Shown here: positions 10,901 to 17,300 of the stretch, in pieces | How the letters are laid out: each line of letters begins with the position of its first letter | How positions within the stretch are numbered: the stretch's first letter is position 1 | Assembly (NCBI RefSeq): GCF_024372725.1 | Contig: NZ_VOUA01000001.1 | Location: 186,001-250,000, forward strand | DNA: 64,000 bases | Source of the DNA: Methanosarcina sp. KYL-1 | GTDB taxonomy: Archaea > Halobacteriota > Methanosarcinia > Methanosarcinales > Methanosarcinaceae | Direction of reading: 5' to 3' | Made by a program: the position numbers and the translations under genes | The notes under the pieces: generated by a model | The model's input: the letters and a program-made list of their open reading frames with translations, nothing else | Told to the model about the DNA's origin: nothing | The model's database searches: none

Positions 10901-12884
10901 CTCCCGTCTCAGGGTCAAAGACGATGAAAACGCTGCCTGTAAAGTTCCCCACCGTTACTTCGTCGCGAGGGATAATTACGGAATATCCAGAGTCTACGGC
11001 GCTTTTTACGATCGTCTTCTGGCTTTCAGAGATGTTGAGGGAAGTTTCTTTTTCTGCCCAGTTCGAGCTGTCAAGGGTGTAAATTGGAATTCCGGCTTCT
11101 CCTGCCATCCTTATGATCTCGGAAGTGGAGTAGGACGTTACCTCGTAGCTGAGAGAGAGCATGCTCTTTTCCATGGAAGAGGCAGTCATCCCCCTGGTGA
11201 ACAGGAAGGCATAGGATTTTGCAGAGTCTCCGTCCTTTGATGTCGGGTTGATTATGTCCCGCACGATGTCCGTGTACACCCCGTTCATCTGGACACTCCG
11301 GGAACCTTCGCTTTCCCTTACGTCAAGCTCGGTACCGACAATCATGGCAGAGGGGTGCCTGGTGTAGACGACGTCCGTGGCTTCTGCGGCAATGGAGTTG
11401 TACAGGCCGTAGTTCCCCCAGAAGGTAAGGGCCTGCAGGTTCAGGAGTTCCCCGTAGAGTTCGTCTTTTGTGACGTTGAAATAGTCCAGTTCCAGCAGGT
11501 CGCTGGTGACTTCGTAACGTTTGACCCTCTCGTTCATGTGAGCGATCGAAACAGGCTGCAGGGCCAGGCCGATTACGAAGTAAGCTCCCGTGTGCAGGGT
11601 TCGGGTGTAAGAGTCAACCTGCCCGCCGGGAGCGATAAAGCTGAGTTCCAGTTGCTGCTCCGAGCCCAGAGGCTCCGGGGTTCCTGCAGCTTTTACGGCT
11701 CCGTCCACTCTCAGGAGGGCGGACATGTTGAGGTTGAGAGCGTTGAGTTCGCTTAAGTTTTCGGAACTGTTGAGGTAGTCGGCTTCTTCTCCCGTACTGG
11801 GCTCATAGAAAACCGAGAGTCTTTTTCCTGCAATTTCGGCAGTGTTCAGGGTGAGGTCGATACCTGAAAGCTGTATCCTCAGTTTGTGGTTGAAGACCTC
11901 GGGGAGGTCAGCGTATTCCCCGTGGACCCTGACAACCGTGTAAGGAAGAGCTTCGGGAAGGGTATAGTAATCGTTATACGGCACAATCTCCTTTGAGCCG
12001 AAGATTTCACTGTTAGTAGTGTTTGCGTATTCCGTATTGAGGAGAGTCCTGAAGTCGTCTGCCATCCGGGTATAGGAGCTGTCCAGGCCTGAGACGTTTA
12101 TCTCTGTGACTTCGTCCCCGGAGCTTTCCACATTGTCCTCCAGCATGGAGGAGTAATAGTCGGAGTCTGCGGCAAGGGCTTCAAGGTCCATACCTTCCGT
12201 GTAATCGTACTGTTTGAAAGAAGGGTCAAGTTCAACCCACTCCCCGTCCACATAGGTTTCCACCCAGATGTGGTCGAACTGCACCCCGCCGGAAACGGCC
12301 TGTGCGGAAATCCCGTTCCTGTGCAGCATCTCCACGATAACGCTTTCGTTTTCGACCCCGAAATAGTTCTTTGCCTGCTCGGTATCGAGTTCAATCGTAC
12401 CGTATACATAGCGAGCCGGGATATCCGAAGCCCTGAGGAGGCTGATTGCCAGGGATGCCTGGTCGGCATCGTTTCCTGCCCTGTCCATATAGGTCAGATG
12501 TGCCCCTTTCATGGAACCAAAATAAGGTACGTACTCAAAGTAATTGTGAACAAAAGAGTATATGATCGCAGGATCATACTGGTTTTTTTCTGCCGAGTTC
12601 AGGACGTCAATGCTCGGGTATGTGGCAAAATAGAAGTTAAGGTCCGCATCTGAAGGGCCGTTGTCCTGGGATTCGTATGAGGGGACAATGGATGCTGGTG
12701 GGGGTGTTTCCGCTCCGTAGTCGATCGAACGATGCATCAGCTTTAGTTTAGTTTCCTCACCTGAACTCTCTGATAAGCTCGGTAGTGGTTTGTTCTCAAC
12801 AATCGCAGGTGCGGCACCTGCGAAGTTTGATGTCAATATCAGACATATAAGCATTATACTTATGATTTTACCTGCATTCTTCAT
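1929..12884 (-). CDS. Giant multi-domain secreted protein, 3651 residues
   Basis: Residues 1-25 are a signal peptide ending SNFAGAAPA. Residues about 95-235 form a transglutaminase-like domain: a RAGNDADQASLAISLLRA block, a FDHIWVETYVDGEWVELDPS block with the His and Asp, but Asp where the catalytic Cys normally sits. A hydrophobic Ala/Gly-rich stretch lies near 690-780, a Lys/Glu coiled coil near 790-850, and a (GDDG)n acidic repeat near 860-900. A class I amidotransferase-like fold without an obvious catalytic Cys follows at about 1030-1230. Then come many CARDB/Ig-like beta-sandwich repeats to the end, interrupted at about 2310-2925 by a region of short beta repeats like a two-component-regulator propeller. 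There is no C-terminal anchor or sorting signal; the PGF-CTERM protein encoded 2 bases downstream may tether it (inference). Many N-x-S/T sites suggest N-glycosylation. Confidence 0.85.
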   Translation of the reverse strand: MKNAGKIISIMLICLILTSNFAGAAPAIVENKPLPSLSESSGEETKLKLMHRSIDYGAETPPPASIVPSYESQDNGPSDADLNFYFATYPSIDVLNSAEKNQYDPAIIYSFVHNYFEYVPYFGSMKGAHLTYMDRAGNDADQASLAISLLRASDIPARYVYGTIELDTEQAKNYFGVENESVIVEMLHRNGISAQAVSGGVQFDHIWVETYVDGEWVELDPSFKQYDYTEGMDLEALAADSDYYSSMLEDNVESSGDEVTEINVSGLDSSYTRMADDFRTLLNTEYANTTNSEIFGSKEIVPYNDYYTLPEALPYTVVRVHGEYADLPEVFNHKLRIQLSGIDLTLNTAEIAGKRLSVFYEPSTGEEADYLNSSENLSELNALNLNMSALLRVDGAVKAAGTPEPLGSEQQLELSFIAPGGQVDSYTRTLHTGAYFVIGLALQPVSIAHMNERVKRYEVTSDLLELDYFNVTKDELYGELLNLQALTFWGNYGLYNSIAAEATDVVYTRHPSAMIVGTELDVRESEGSRSVQMNGVYTDIVRDIINPTSKDGDSAKSYAFLFTRGMTASSMEKSMLSLSYEVTSYSTSEIIRMAGEAGIPIYTLDSSNWAEKETSLNISESQKTIVKSAVDSGYSVIIPRDEVTVGNFTGSVFIVFDPETGASSYYGPDGRGWGWLDTLKTGLEAGISAASTVVKGTAKVIADTGGKIAGVATGVISTVGEAINGTGSTIARVAKTAVVGAVNAAGYVVTTVLPGAAVGVTAAATAGLVIVTAFTADRLTELGKTVIDIYDAKADYEKSQQEYKEIQEKLKEKKEQVTKEELEKKKEELIEKKEELEQKKEEVKEKEDIDLDKDKEEGDNTGDDGGDDGGDDGGDDGGDDGGDDGGDDGGDDGGDDDFPGDEEEADEPDLDEELDLDEELEPDDDPEEPSSPGGDHPDDTFSVASSKLRNADVTSLLIRNAYKKGYTNAVHLNEYRLGQLDMEEIGDYTDSEQQESLYDLSASQADVYTTIVKNYDTIKEELELAPDVLMLQKGFYASAKAMVENRGIPVRLMRVQDFAAADTQELVHDTPVLFLPSGSLYGLDSSALIRDKLAEYVAEGGTLVVMAQQHGYEFNMLPHNGTRALGGTGWQEDQSCLYNAASISEYHPVVSGQPTPTLTVNIDGYFTSYPENSTIILKRNKNSMPAMLAYDYYKGKVLATSVYDDWAYFDGASTLQGELLVRDILTWAEDPDAVEAMLETNSIDIPVNISNKGEFPATKVTFAFTDPLGNLKVEDSMDLDPALEPGASTELNFACGPRQGETLGIWALDYVLENESDTAYTEYDARKVAIGKYISSNNGYSTTPEITYSISSTNDHFAYGSDAVFTVTIWNNGDTDKDVTLKYCFPHHGWIEGDPQYGVGADGSWYNLEKTVTVPAEGSTSFNHLLENVRSYDRFWSQLYNSEGREIGASTLGIYCFDPSLEIEFDCPSTFKVNTTNELNFTVRSTNGDVNGTAVAAKLFDSSSNLLESRYVKTEILSGTPYTGSIEFTPEKEGTYNFVVEVTNGESRLGTGSLYITTKERVVNLYPAKSNQPLIFNGTSNMTVRVENLEKTPAENLTLVTNCTGPDGTLQYSSSTPVQLGAGEEKEVNVPVLFGKPGFGIYEITYTLSEGENTLDRKEVYLNYDLRVSSYLSSSVFEQDKNETFTLSLSNGNAAVDLTVDISSFPDPGLGFFKTGTVHLEPNEQKVISYEIPVGSCQTAGHIDLELNVDPETEPSAYTVKDRQYYYRMANSKLEIDPALNAVAGGNLTFNITNFGPADTSTYYTLNFISQNKRAYASISANETLTLELPVPMVRTGNYTLQAVVRNLGTEKISACTVPVHVEGFEIGIEPIGDSFEADGTIPIRLNSTGVGITGDLTVRLSSYTGSREYVKENVSVGAGQEEIVEIPLSSDLPSGAYSLYIEYSNSSLNFVKYGFYTVGIEGLELDIRVENEEYDAGDYLGLKISNTGGIDADSNISITFDGIDLGTRQASIAEGEVSTLYFALPGTLNSGIYVLKAKCEEENTGRTLDYSKTISVKGLEYRQSVDTFSAGRGEAINVSVNNTGIVPLSGSYDLVLSNETGDIATTNGTASVPVGGSEIFSLTVPTSVRSGDYQILFSIEDQSGEKESVSAFVYVPDPSLVLNLNSREFLQGETIEAEISGIYSSDWNFTLTLQDGRNNAVNSTAMFKPSGEITDESVLLDLIVPEGIFSGTYVFRVKAKDLSSGTESSTVSDVHIEGITLTPEISTESQAYLENDTVRYTAVLTAAGGVPAGNVSIQAYMEENTEDSEGLLLYSRYPINSIVRFGDEVLIGTNGGLFKETPEGGITPVENEELASMKISALDINGGFLWVLSEDTVYSYDPDTGQLTTVLEMESEESEFEWEQHGEFGSGLMRVDSSNQKIYMPNGWEGAVSYGYGGDETVTYYNSENSPLSGSVNDILVLPDEVLFIVDASYWNDELWETVYNYECHSLTDTGWDTYDSSDGLPSDSVPAAVSDGTYVYFITDAGIGSRDAAGGSVSTDYEFNENETFSYVAAASAYGGSILFYSIDGMTFEGKVLRYEAASKTLSGLETDTGGESIMALAQGSSAVWFSLYSGLFAFNEAEGASVRVPLNSFGEYGTPAGDETCIVSATGKLLSIYDIASGTWTEIQAPVSVDIASTALTSDYIWLISGDDLLRVDKESKEVAVFNASNSDYDESGPFRIESCNEDLWVLSYYGGVSVYSTGDGVSVSAVNVPEIYNPMDFTESGELAAVLCADGIIYEYDYELDSSRTYNTGLSGVRELAYNEEAYWIATLSDDWKLFRYDPDTGNYNEETGMNAWNLVSVGDCLYAQVSEQEGEFNYAEKIKILTGNSWFDFESSLIPEDTWTPSMEAGKDSLLLYGNGWIASVNGEGMQLVMDESVSLDDFSAESSGETTTLSWTGSYLAEKEGQLTFEVEAVTDYNQKTGTVTDSVDVYARDYSLAMTTNKEYYRPGETVSIVSSVSNNARAPLGSELVLLRDGGEFDRQSFEILPFESERFEESTSYSEPGTYTITAAVESASVSKDITVEAPQVQVNLTAPDLANRDPFIVGLTATNPGNVTAELGIEINNLSLETDSLTLSLAPGTSRALEFETTISGNTTIDVSVTGDLTERLTKFVEFGESASIDSECLLMYGPGTVEVPLNITNTGKYNTEFTASFAVNETVNETRTYSLGINQSVNDTLTFNLGKGSYVLEASADIPIEFEAVPFEVKDTAAMDLVGLEVEAGSVDLTVNVSNMHPQLPFNGSLEIYTDFFSQEYPVNLSALENGSFEYGISLLNLPAGNYNVTVDLLEAGEVLERAGGNFTVETPEFSLTPDPANRMSLGLGENTTYNFTVSNTGSVGGKTAVNMEIPGIYEGSISSWVDSGENHVFSFPFKAPDDLPEGYYSVYYGLEGEEQNETRFYLEGANVTVNSWLDQRAYLPGETATLTMQVTNNGNYPLDLYSRTKYFDYDNVSYFTVGGGETSTITVDIPIPETENKVFISVYVNAPEGGESSGRSLYINSDYIHDRRDINGLRVSTEKQAYDVGEEVTMYANITRADHLTIEGPGLSYEGDIGSDTKIEFTVPNIPSGVYRYDITYGDTTGEYLLDIHGFELIVVSAEVELEKGGE
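10199..10302 (-). repeat. In-frame 12-base repeat encoding GDDG
   Basis: About eight copies of a 12-base unit (ATCATCTCCCCC and variants on the plus strand) encode the repeated Gly-Asp-Asp-Gly linker of the giant surface protein. The unit is a multiple of three, so copy number can change without breaking the frame. It separates the coiled coil from the amidotransferase-like domain. Confidence 0.85.
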
Positions 12885-13329
12885 TTTTTTCCTACCTTAT
12901 AACCTTATTTTGGTCTAATTGGGCGAGATATAGGTCAAATATCATTAATTATGTATGCATGTAGTCTTTTTATGTTTCAATACTATATGAATTAATTCAC
13001 ACTGATCTTTTGCATTTTTCTTTCTTTTATTAATCAGGTAATATTATACTTATTCTATTTATCTTATTTAATTTGGTGTTTTTTTACTAAATAAAAAAAG
13101 TATTTTTTCAGGTAGTAACAGCGTTTACAGGTAACATTATTTCAACTCAAAATATAATGCATTTTTAAAAACTATTTCTCAATATATTTGGAAAATAATT
13201 CCTGTCTTTTCAGGAAATCAAATCAGATATTTTTTAAAAAGTAATCTGAAACCATAATTTTTTAGCTGAAATTTTAACAGTATCCTCTATCTTCAATAAA
13301 TACGTGTTACTATTTTTTCCAAAAAAGTT
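12885..13329. other. AT-rich promoter region of the giant gene
   Basis: About 450 bases with no gene. The minus-strand gene at 12884 is preceded by AGGTAGG as a likely ribosome binding site. Perfect or near-perfect small hairpins occur at 13199-13216 (TTCCTG and CAGGAA around TCTTTT) and at about 13224-13248 (CAGAT and ATCTG). The composition is strongly AT-rich, so a unique TATA box cannot be picked. Confidence 0.4.
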
Positions 13330-13367
13330 CCATCAAAAAAGTAAGCGATTGCGTTTAAAACGCAATC
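13330..13367 (-). terminator. Terminator of metG
   Basis: The palindrome at 13347-13367 has arms GATTGCGTT and AACGCAATC. Read on the minus strand, 115 bases after the metG stop, it is followed by GCTTACTTTTTTG. The T run and the perfect stem fit a transcription terminator that separates metG from the giant surface-protein gene downstream of it. Confidence 0.55.
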
Positions 13368-13481
13368 TTCATCTGTCTTTATAGATATGTGCAAATTACC
13401 AATTAACCTGCACAATGCGCTGAACCAACATGCTGAACCAGCACGTTTAAGCCTGCACTCTGGCCCAACGCGCAGAGAAGT

Positions 13482-15623
13482 TTACCTTATCCTTGACCCG
13501 GGCCTGATTTCCTTATCGGGCATGAGGGCGGCAACAATGTTCCCACCGTCATCGGCTGCAAGCATCATGCCGTTTGATTCGACTCCGCAGAGTTTTGCCG
13601 GTTTCAGGTTGGCAAGCACGACTATATGCTTTCCGATAAGCTCTTCGGGGGCGTAATAAGAAGACATGCCTGCAACAAGCTGCCTCGGCTTTTCTTCTCC
13701 TATGTCGACTTCCAGGCGGAGGAGTTTTTTGGACTTCTTTACGGGTTCGGCAAGGAGGACTTTTCCAACCCTTATGTCAAGCTTTGCAAAGTCTTCGTAC
13801 TCGACCAGGGGAAGTGCCTCTTTTTCCTCTGCTTCTTTTGTTTTTCCTGCTTCTTCCGGTTTTTCGGCGGCTTTTGCTTCTTCTGCAGGGGGCATTCCGT
13901 CGGACTTTTTGGGGGCTTTTGCCTCTGCACTTCCTTTTGCTGCGGCCTTCTTTGCATCTGCAGCTTTTACCCGCTGGTTTGCAATCTCTTCCATCTCTCC
14001 GATCCTGTCGTCTTCGAGTTTGGTAAAGAGGATTTCCGGCTTTGCAAGTTTTGTGCCTGCTTTCAGGGGCACGAGGGCTTCTTCGTATTTTGCCTCATGC
14101 ACGCTGCCTTCCTGCCCGAGCTGTTCCCAGGCGGTTTCCATTCTCCCGGGGAGCACGGGCTCAAAGATCAGGCTAAGGGCTTTTGCCATCTGGAGGCAGT
14201 TGTAAAGCACCTGTCCGCAGGCTACCCTGTCTTCTTTTATAAGGGCCCAGGGTTCGTGGGACTGGAAGTACGTGTTTCCGAAAGATGCAAAAGTCATGGC
14301 GGTGTCAACGGCTTTTTTGAACTCGTATTCTGCCATGGCTGCTTTTACTTCCTCAATGGTCTTTTCTATCTGGGCGCTGACTTCCGGTTCAAGTTCGCCT
14401 TCGGGGACTTCTCCGTAGTTCTTGAAGGCAAAGAGCATGGTTCTGTACAGGAAGTTCCCGAAAACAGCTACCAGTTCGCTGTTGATCTTTTCCTGCAGCA
14501 CGCGCCAGGAGAAATTCAGTTCCTTGGTATGGGAGGTGTAGCTTGCCAGGTAGTACCTCAGGAGGTCCGGGTGGAAGCCGTGGTCAAGATAGTCTTCCCC
14601 TACCCAGACCACATAGCCCCTGGTTTTGGAGAATTTTTTGTCCTCAATCTTGACCATGCCTGAAGCCACGACAGCTGTCGGCACGGAATAGTCGGCGCCT
14701 TTGAGCATGGCAGGCCAGAAAATGCAGTGGTGATAGGTGATGTCCCCTCCGATAAAGTGGACGATTTCCCCGTCGCCTTTCCAGAACTTTTCCCAGGAAT
14801 CTCCTGCCTGGGCTGCCCACTCCTCGGTAAAAGCTATGTACCCGATGGGAGCGTCCACCCAGACATAGACCACAAGGTCGTCATGCCCCGGGAATTTTAC
14901 GCCCCATTCCAGGTTCCTTGTGATGCACCAGTCGGTAAGCTCCTGCTTCACCCATCCGAGTGCATAGTTCCTGGCGTTAATTGTGCCGCCAAGGTCGTTT
15001 GAGAGGTAGTTCATAAGGTAGTCTCTGAATTCGGAAAGCTTGAAAAAGAAGTGTTCCTGGTGGCGGTACTCGGCCGGCCCTCCGCAAATGGTACAGACGG
15101 GGTTCTGGAGTTCCCCGGGTTCCAGGTGCTTTCCGCAGCCCTGGTCGCATTCGTCGCCTCTTGCAGTTTCTCCGCAGTGGGGGCAGCTGCCTTCCACATA
15201 GCGGTCAGGCAGGAAACGGTTGCATTTGGGGCAGTAGGCGATTTCGATGGTCTTTGGGTACAGATATCCCTTTTCAATCAGCCTGTTGACTATGTCCAGG
15301 GTCCTGTTGTGGTTTTCCGGGTCGTCCGTGGTCCCGAAAGCGTCAAAGTAAATCCCGAGCTGTTTGAAGGTTTCGTCAAAATGCCTGTGGTATATCTCCA
15401 CAAGCTCTTTGGGGGTAATCCCGAGTTCTTCGGCATTTACAACAATAGGGGTGCCGTGGGTGTCCGAGCCGCAGACGAAGGTAACGTCCCTGCCTTCCTT
15501 CCGAAGGGAGCGGGCAAAAATATCCGCAGGCACGTAGGTCCTGAGGTGCCCCACGTGGGCCTTGCCGTTGGCATAGGGAAGGCCGCAGGTGACCAGTACG
15601 GGTTTATCGGATGATTCTGACAT
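13482..15623 (-). CDS. metG: Methionyl-tRNA synthetase
   Basis: This class I aminoacyl-tRNA synthetase charges tRNA-Met in the cytoplasm. The N-terminal Rossmann core has the HIGH-type motif AHVGH near residue 24, four zinc-knuckle cysteine pairs between about 140 and 185 (CPKC, CPHC, CDQGC, CTIC), and KFSKT as the KMSKS signature. A low-complexity Ala/Lys/Glu linker joins it to a C-terminal tRNA-binding OB-fold ([20 protein letters not shown] onward) of the EMAP/Trbp111 type. I start at ATG 15623 because GGAGAT lies at the proper distance in front of it; the in-frame ATG at 15635 overlaps that site. Length is about 713 residues, usual for archaeal MetG with the appended domain. Confidence 0.97.
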   Translation of the reverse strand: MSESSDKPVLVTCGLPYANGKAHVGHLRTYVPADIFARSLRKEGRDVTFVCGSDTHGTPIVVNAEELGITPKELVEIYHRHFDETFKQLGIYFDAFGTTDDPENHNRTLDIVNRLIEKGYLYPKTIEIAYCPKCNRFLPDRYVEGSCPHCGETARGDECDQGCGKHLEPGELQNPVCTICGGPAEYRHQEHFFFKLSEFRDYLMNYLSNDLGGTINARNYALGWVKQELTDWCITRNLEWGVKFPGHDDLVVYVWVDAPIGYIAFTEEWAAQAGDSWEKFWKGDGEIVHFIGGDITYHHCIFWPAMLKGADYSVPTAVVASGMVKIEDKKFSKTRGYVVWVGEDYLDHGFHPDLLRYYLASYTSHTKELNFSWRVLQEKINSELVAVFGNFLYRTMLFAFKNYGEVPEGELEPEVSAQIEKTIEEVKAAMAEYEFKKAVDTAMTFASFGNTYFQSHEPWALIKEDRVACGQVLYNCLQMAKALSLIFEPVLPGRMETAWEQLGQEGSVHEAKYEEALVPLKAGTKLAKPEILFTKLEDDRIGEMEEIANQRVKAADAKKAAAKGSAEAKAPKKSDGMPPAEEAKAAEKPEEAGKTKEAEEKEALPLVEYEDFAKLDIRVGKVLLAEPVKKSKKLLRLEVDIGEEKPRQLVAGMSSYYAPEELIGKHIVVLANLKPAKLCGVESNGMMLAADDGGNIVAALMPDKEIRPGSRIR

Positions 15624-15926
15624 TTTTATCTCCATGTATTTTTTACGAATATACCCTCTTGGAGGTTTGCTATTCTGAAATATATTTCGCTTATTGCGCT
15701 TTTAAGGGAATCTATTTGAAGGGATAGTTAATAATCCTATATAAATAAGGCTTAATGAAGGCCGGAATGCGGAAAAACAGGAAAAATGTTTCTGCCCACT
15801 CTTATCCGGCAAAATGGGGACGGCAGCAAAAAGTGATAAGGCCGGAATTTACTAATCATGCCTTGATTTATTATATCTAAATGTGAGTTTTAATTGGCAA
15901 GTTCAAAATATGCGGTTCGGGCAATA
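15624..15926. promoter_or_regulatory. Divergent metG/sppA promoter region
   Basis: About 300 AT-rich bases between divergent genes. TATATAAATAAGG near 15739 and TTTATTATAT at 15867-15876 look like archaeal TATA boxes on the plus strand. The second would place a transcript start near 15897, after the TTG at 15894, which argues against that codon as the sppA start. Confidence 0.4.
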
Positions 15927-17168
15927 ATGACTCCGGAAAATATAAATCCAGAAGACACGAATCCAGAAGAGATCTCTAATGAAGAGATTTCGGAAAGTGC
16001 TGGCCACAAAATAAGTGCCGGTGATGAGATAAGCAATGCTCATGAGAAAAGAGAGGAACTCCCCCATGAAGGCCCTTCGGGTGAGAGTTTTTCCTCTCCT
16101 TCTTCTTCCTCTGCCCGGGATCAGGAAGGCTCAGGTCCCGGAAAAACAGCCGGTCCCGAAAGTCCCGTCCCGGCACCCGAAATTAAAAAGCTTGAAAGTG
16201 AGAGTTTTAACATGAGTTCGAGTACTCCTCCCCAGGTTCCCCCTAAAAAGAAGCGCAGCCATATCTCCTACATAGCCGTTGTATTCGCCCTGCTTATAAT
16301 CATAGGGCTCAGTATGGCAGCTATCTTCTACGGTTTCGGCTTCGAAGGGGACCTCGGGTCCTCGGAGAAGGTTGCAGTCATTTACGTCCAGGGTACCATG
16401 CTCACCGGAAACATCCCCTCCGGGCTTGGCTATGCAACCTCCGAAGAGATTTCCGAAAATATCCGCAGGGCGGTTGAAGATGAGGGAGTCAGGGCTATAG
16501 TGCTCCGGGTCAACAGTGGGGGAGGGTCTCCTGCAGCGGCTCAGGAAATTGTAGGCGAGATCCAGAAAGCCCAGGAAGCAGGGGTCCCTGTGGTAATTTC
16601 CATGGGAGACGTGGCGGCTAGTGCTGCTTATTACATCTCCGCACCGTCCGACTACATCATTGCAAACCCCTCGACGAGCACCGGGTCGATCGGGGTTATA
16701 TGGGTTTTCCAGAACCTTTCAGCTTACTACGATGAAGAAGGCATTGAATACTATATCGCAAAATCCGGGGAACTGAAGGACATGGGCGGTTCATGGAGAG
16801 GGCTTACGGATGAGGAAAAAGAGTACGCAGACAAAGTGGTCCTGGAAAGCTATGAAGACTTCGTGGCCCAGGTTGCCGACGGGCGTAACATGACCCGAAG
16901 CGAGGTAAAAGCCCTTGCTGACGGGCGCATATACACCGGGAAAGCGGCAATAAAACTGGGGCTTGTGGATGAAACGGGCAATTTGTATGATGCCATCGAC
17001 AAGGCTGCGGAACTCGGGGGCATCGAAGGAGAGCCAAGAATCGTGTACATGAATAGAGCAAGCCTCTCAAGGCTGCTTCTTGGCTCGGAATCTTCAGACT
17101 CCGGAGATGCGGGCAAACAGCTTGCCAATTACTTTGAAGAAAGCCCTTACGGAAAAATCCTTGCCTGA
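15927..17168 (+). CDS. sppA: Signal peptide peptidase SppA, S49 family
   Basis: This membrane-anchored serine protease degrades signal peptides left after secretion. A low-complexity acidic/Ser-Pro N-terminus is followed by one transmembrane helix (HISYIAVVFALLIIIGLSMA) and a ClpP-like S49 domain. The Ser/Lys dyad is visible: Ser in MGDVAASAAYYIS and Lys in KSGELKDMGGSWRGL, matching B. subtilis SppA. The GGGSPAAAQEIV block is the usual oxyanion region. The start is uncertain: TTG 15894 extends the frame, but the TATA position favours ATG 15927. ATG 16211, preceded by GTGAGAG and giving a protein starting just before the helix, is also plausible. The gene stands alone and converges with the GH15 gene. 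Confidence 0.9.
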   Translation: MTPENINPEDTNPEEISNEEISESAGHKISAGDEISNAHEKREELPHEGPSGESFSSPSSSSARDQEGSGPGKTAGPESPVPAPEIKKLESESFNMSSSTPPQVPPKKKRSHISYIAVVFALLIIIGLSMAAIFYGFGFEGDLGSSEKVAVIYVQGTMLTGNIPSGLGYATSEEISENIRRAVEDEGVRAIVLRVNSGGGSPAAAQEIVGEIQKAQEAGVPVVISMGDVAASAAYYISAPSDYIIANPSTSTGSIGVIWVFQNLSAYYDEEGIEYYIAKSGELKDMGGSWRGLTDEEKEYADKVVLESYEDFVAQVADGRNMTRSEVKALADGRIYTGKAAIKLGLVDETGNLYDAIDKAAELGGIEGEPRIVYMNRASLSRLLLGSESSDSGDAGKQLANYFEESPYGKILA

Positions 17169-17210
17169 TACTTTTTAATTGCCTGATACTTTTTAAAAAA
17201 GTAGTAGGAT

Positions 17211-17245
17211 AATGAGAAATTACTCATTTCCTTTTTTCTCTTTTT
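17211..17245 (+). terminator. Terminator of sppA
   Basis: AATGAG at 17211-17216 and CTCATT at 17223-17228 form a 6-bp stem followed by a T-rich tract. Just before it the phrase TTGCCTGATACTTTTTAA occurs twice in a row (about 17161-17194), a small direct duplication covering the end of sppA. Confidence 0.55.
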
Positions 17246-17300
17246 ACTTTCCGTTTTTCTTATCTCTTTTTACTTTCCTTTTTCCCTTTTTCTTTCCCAC

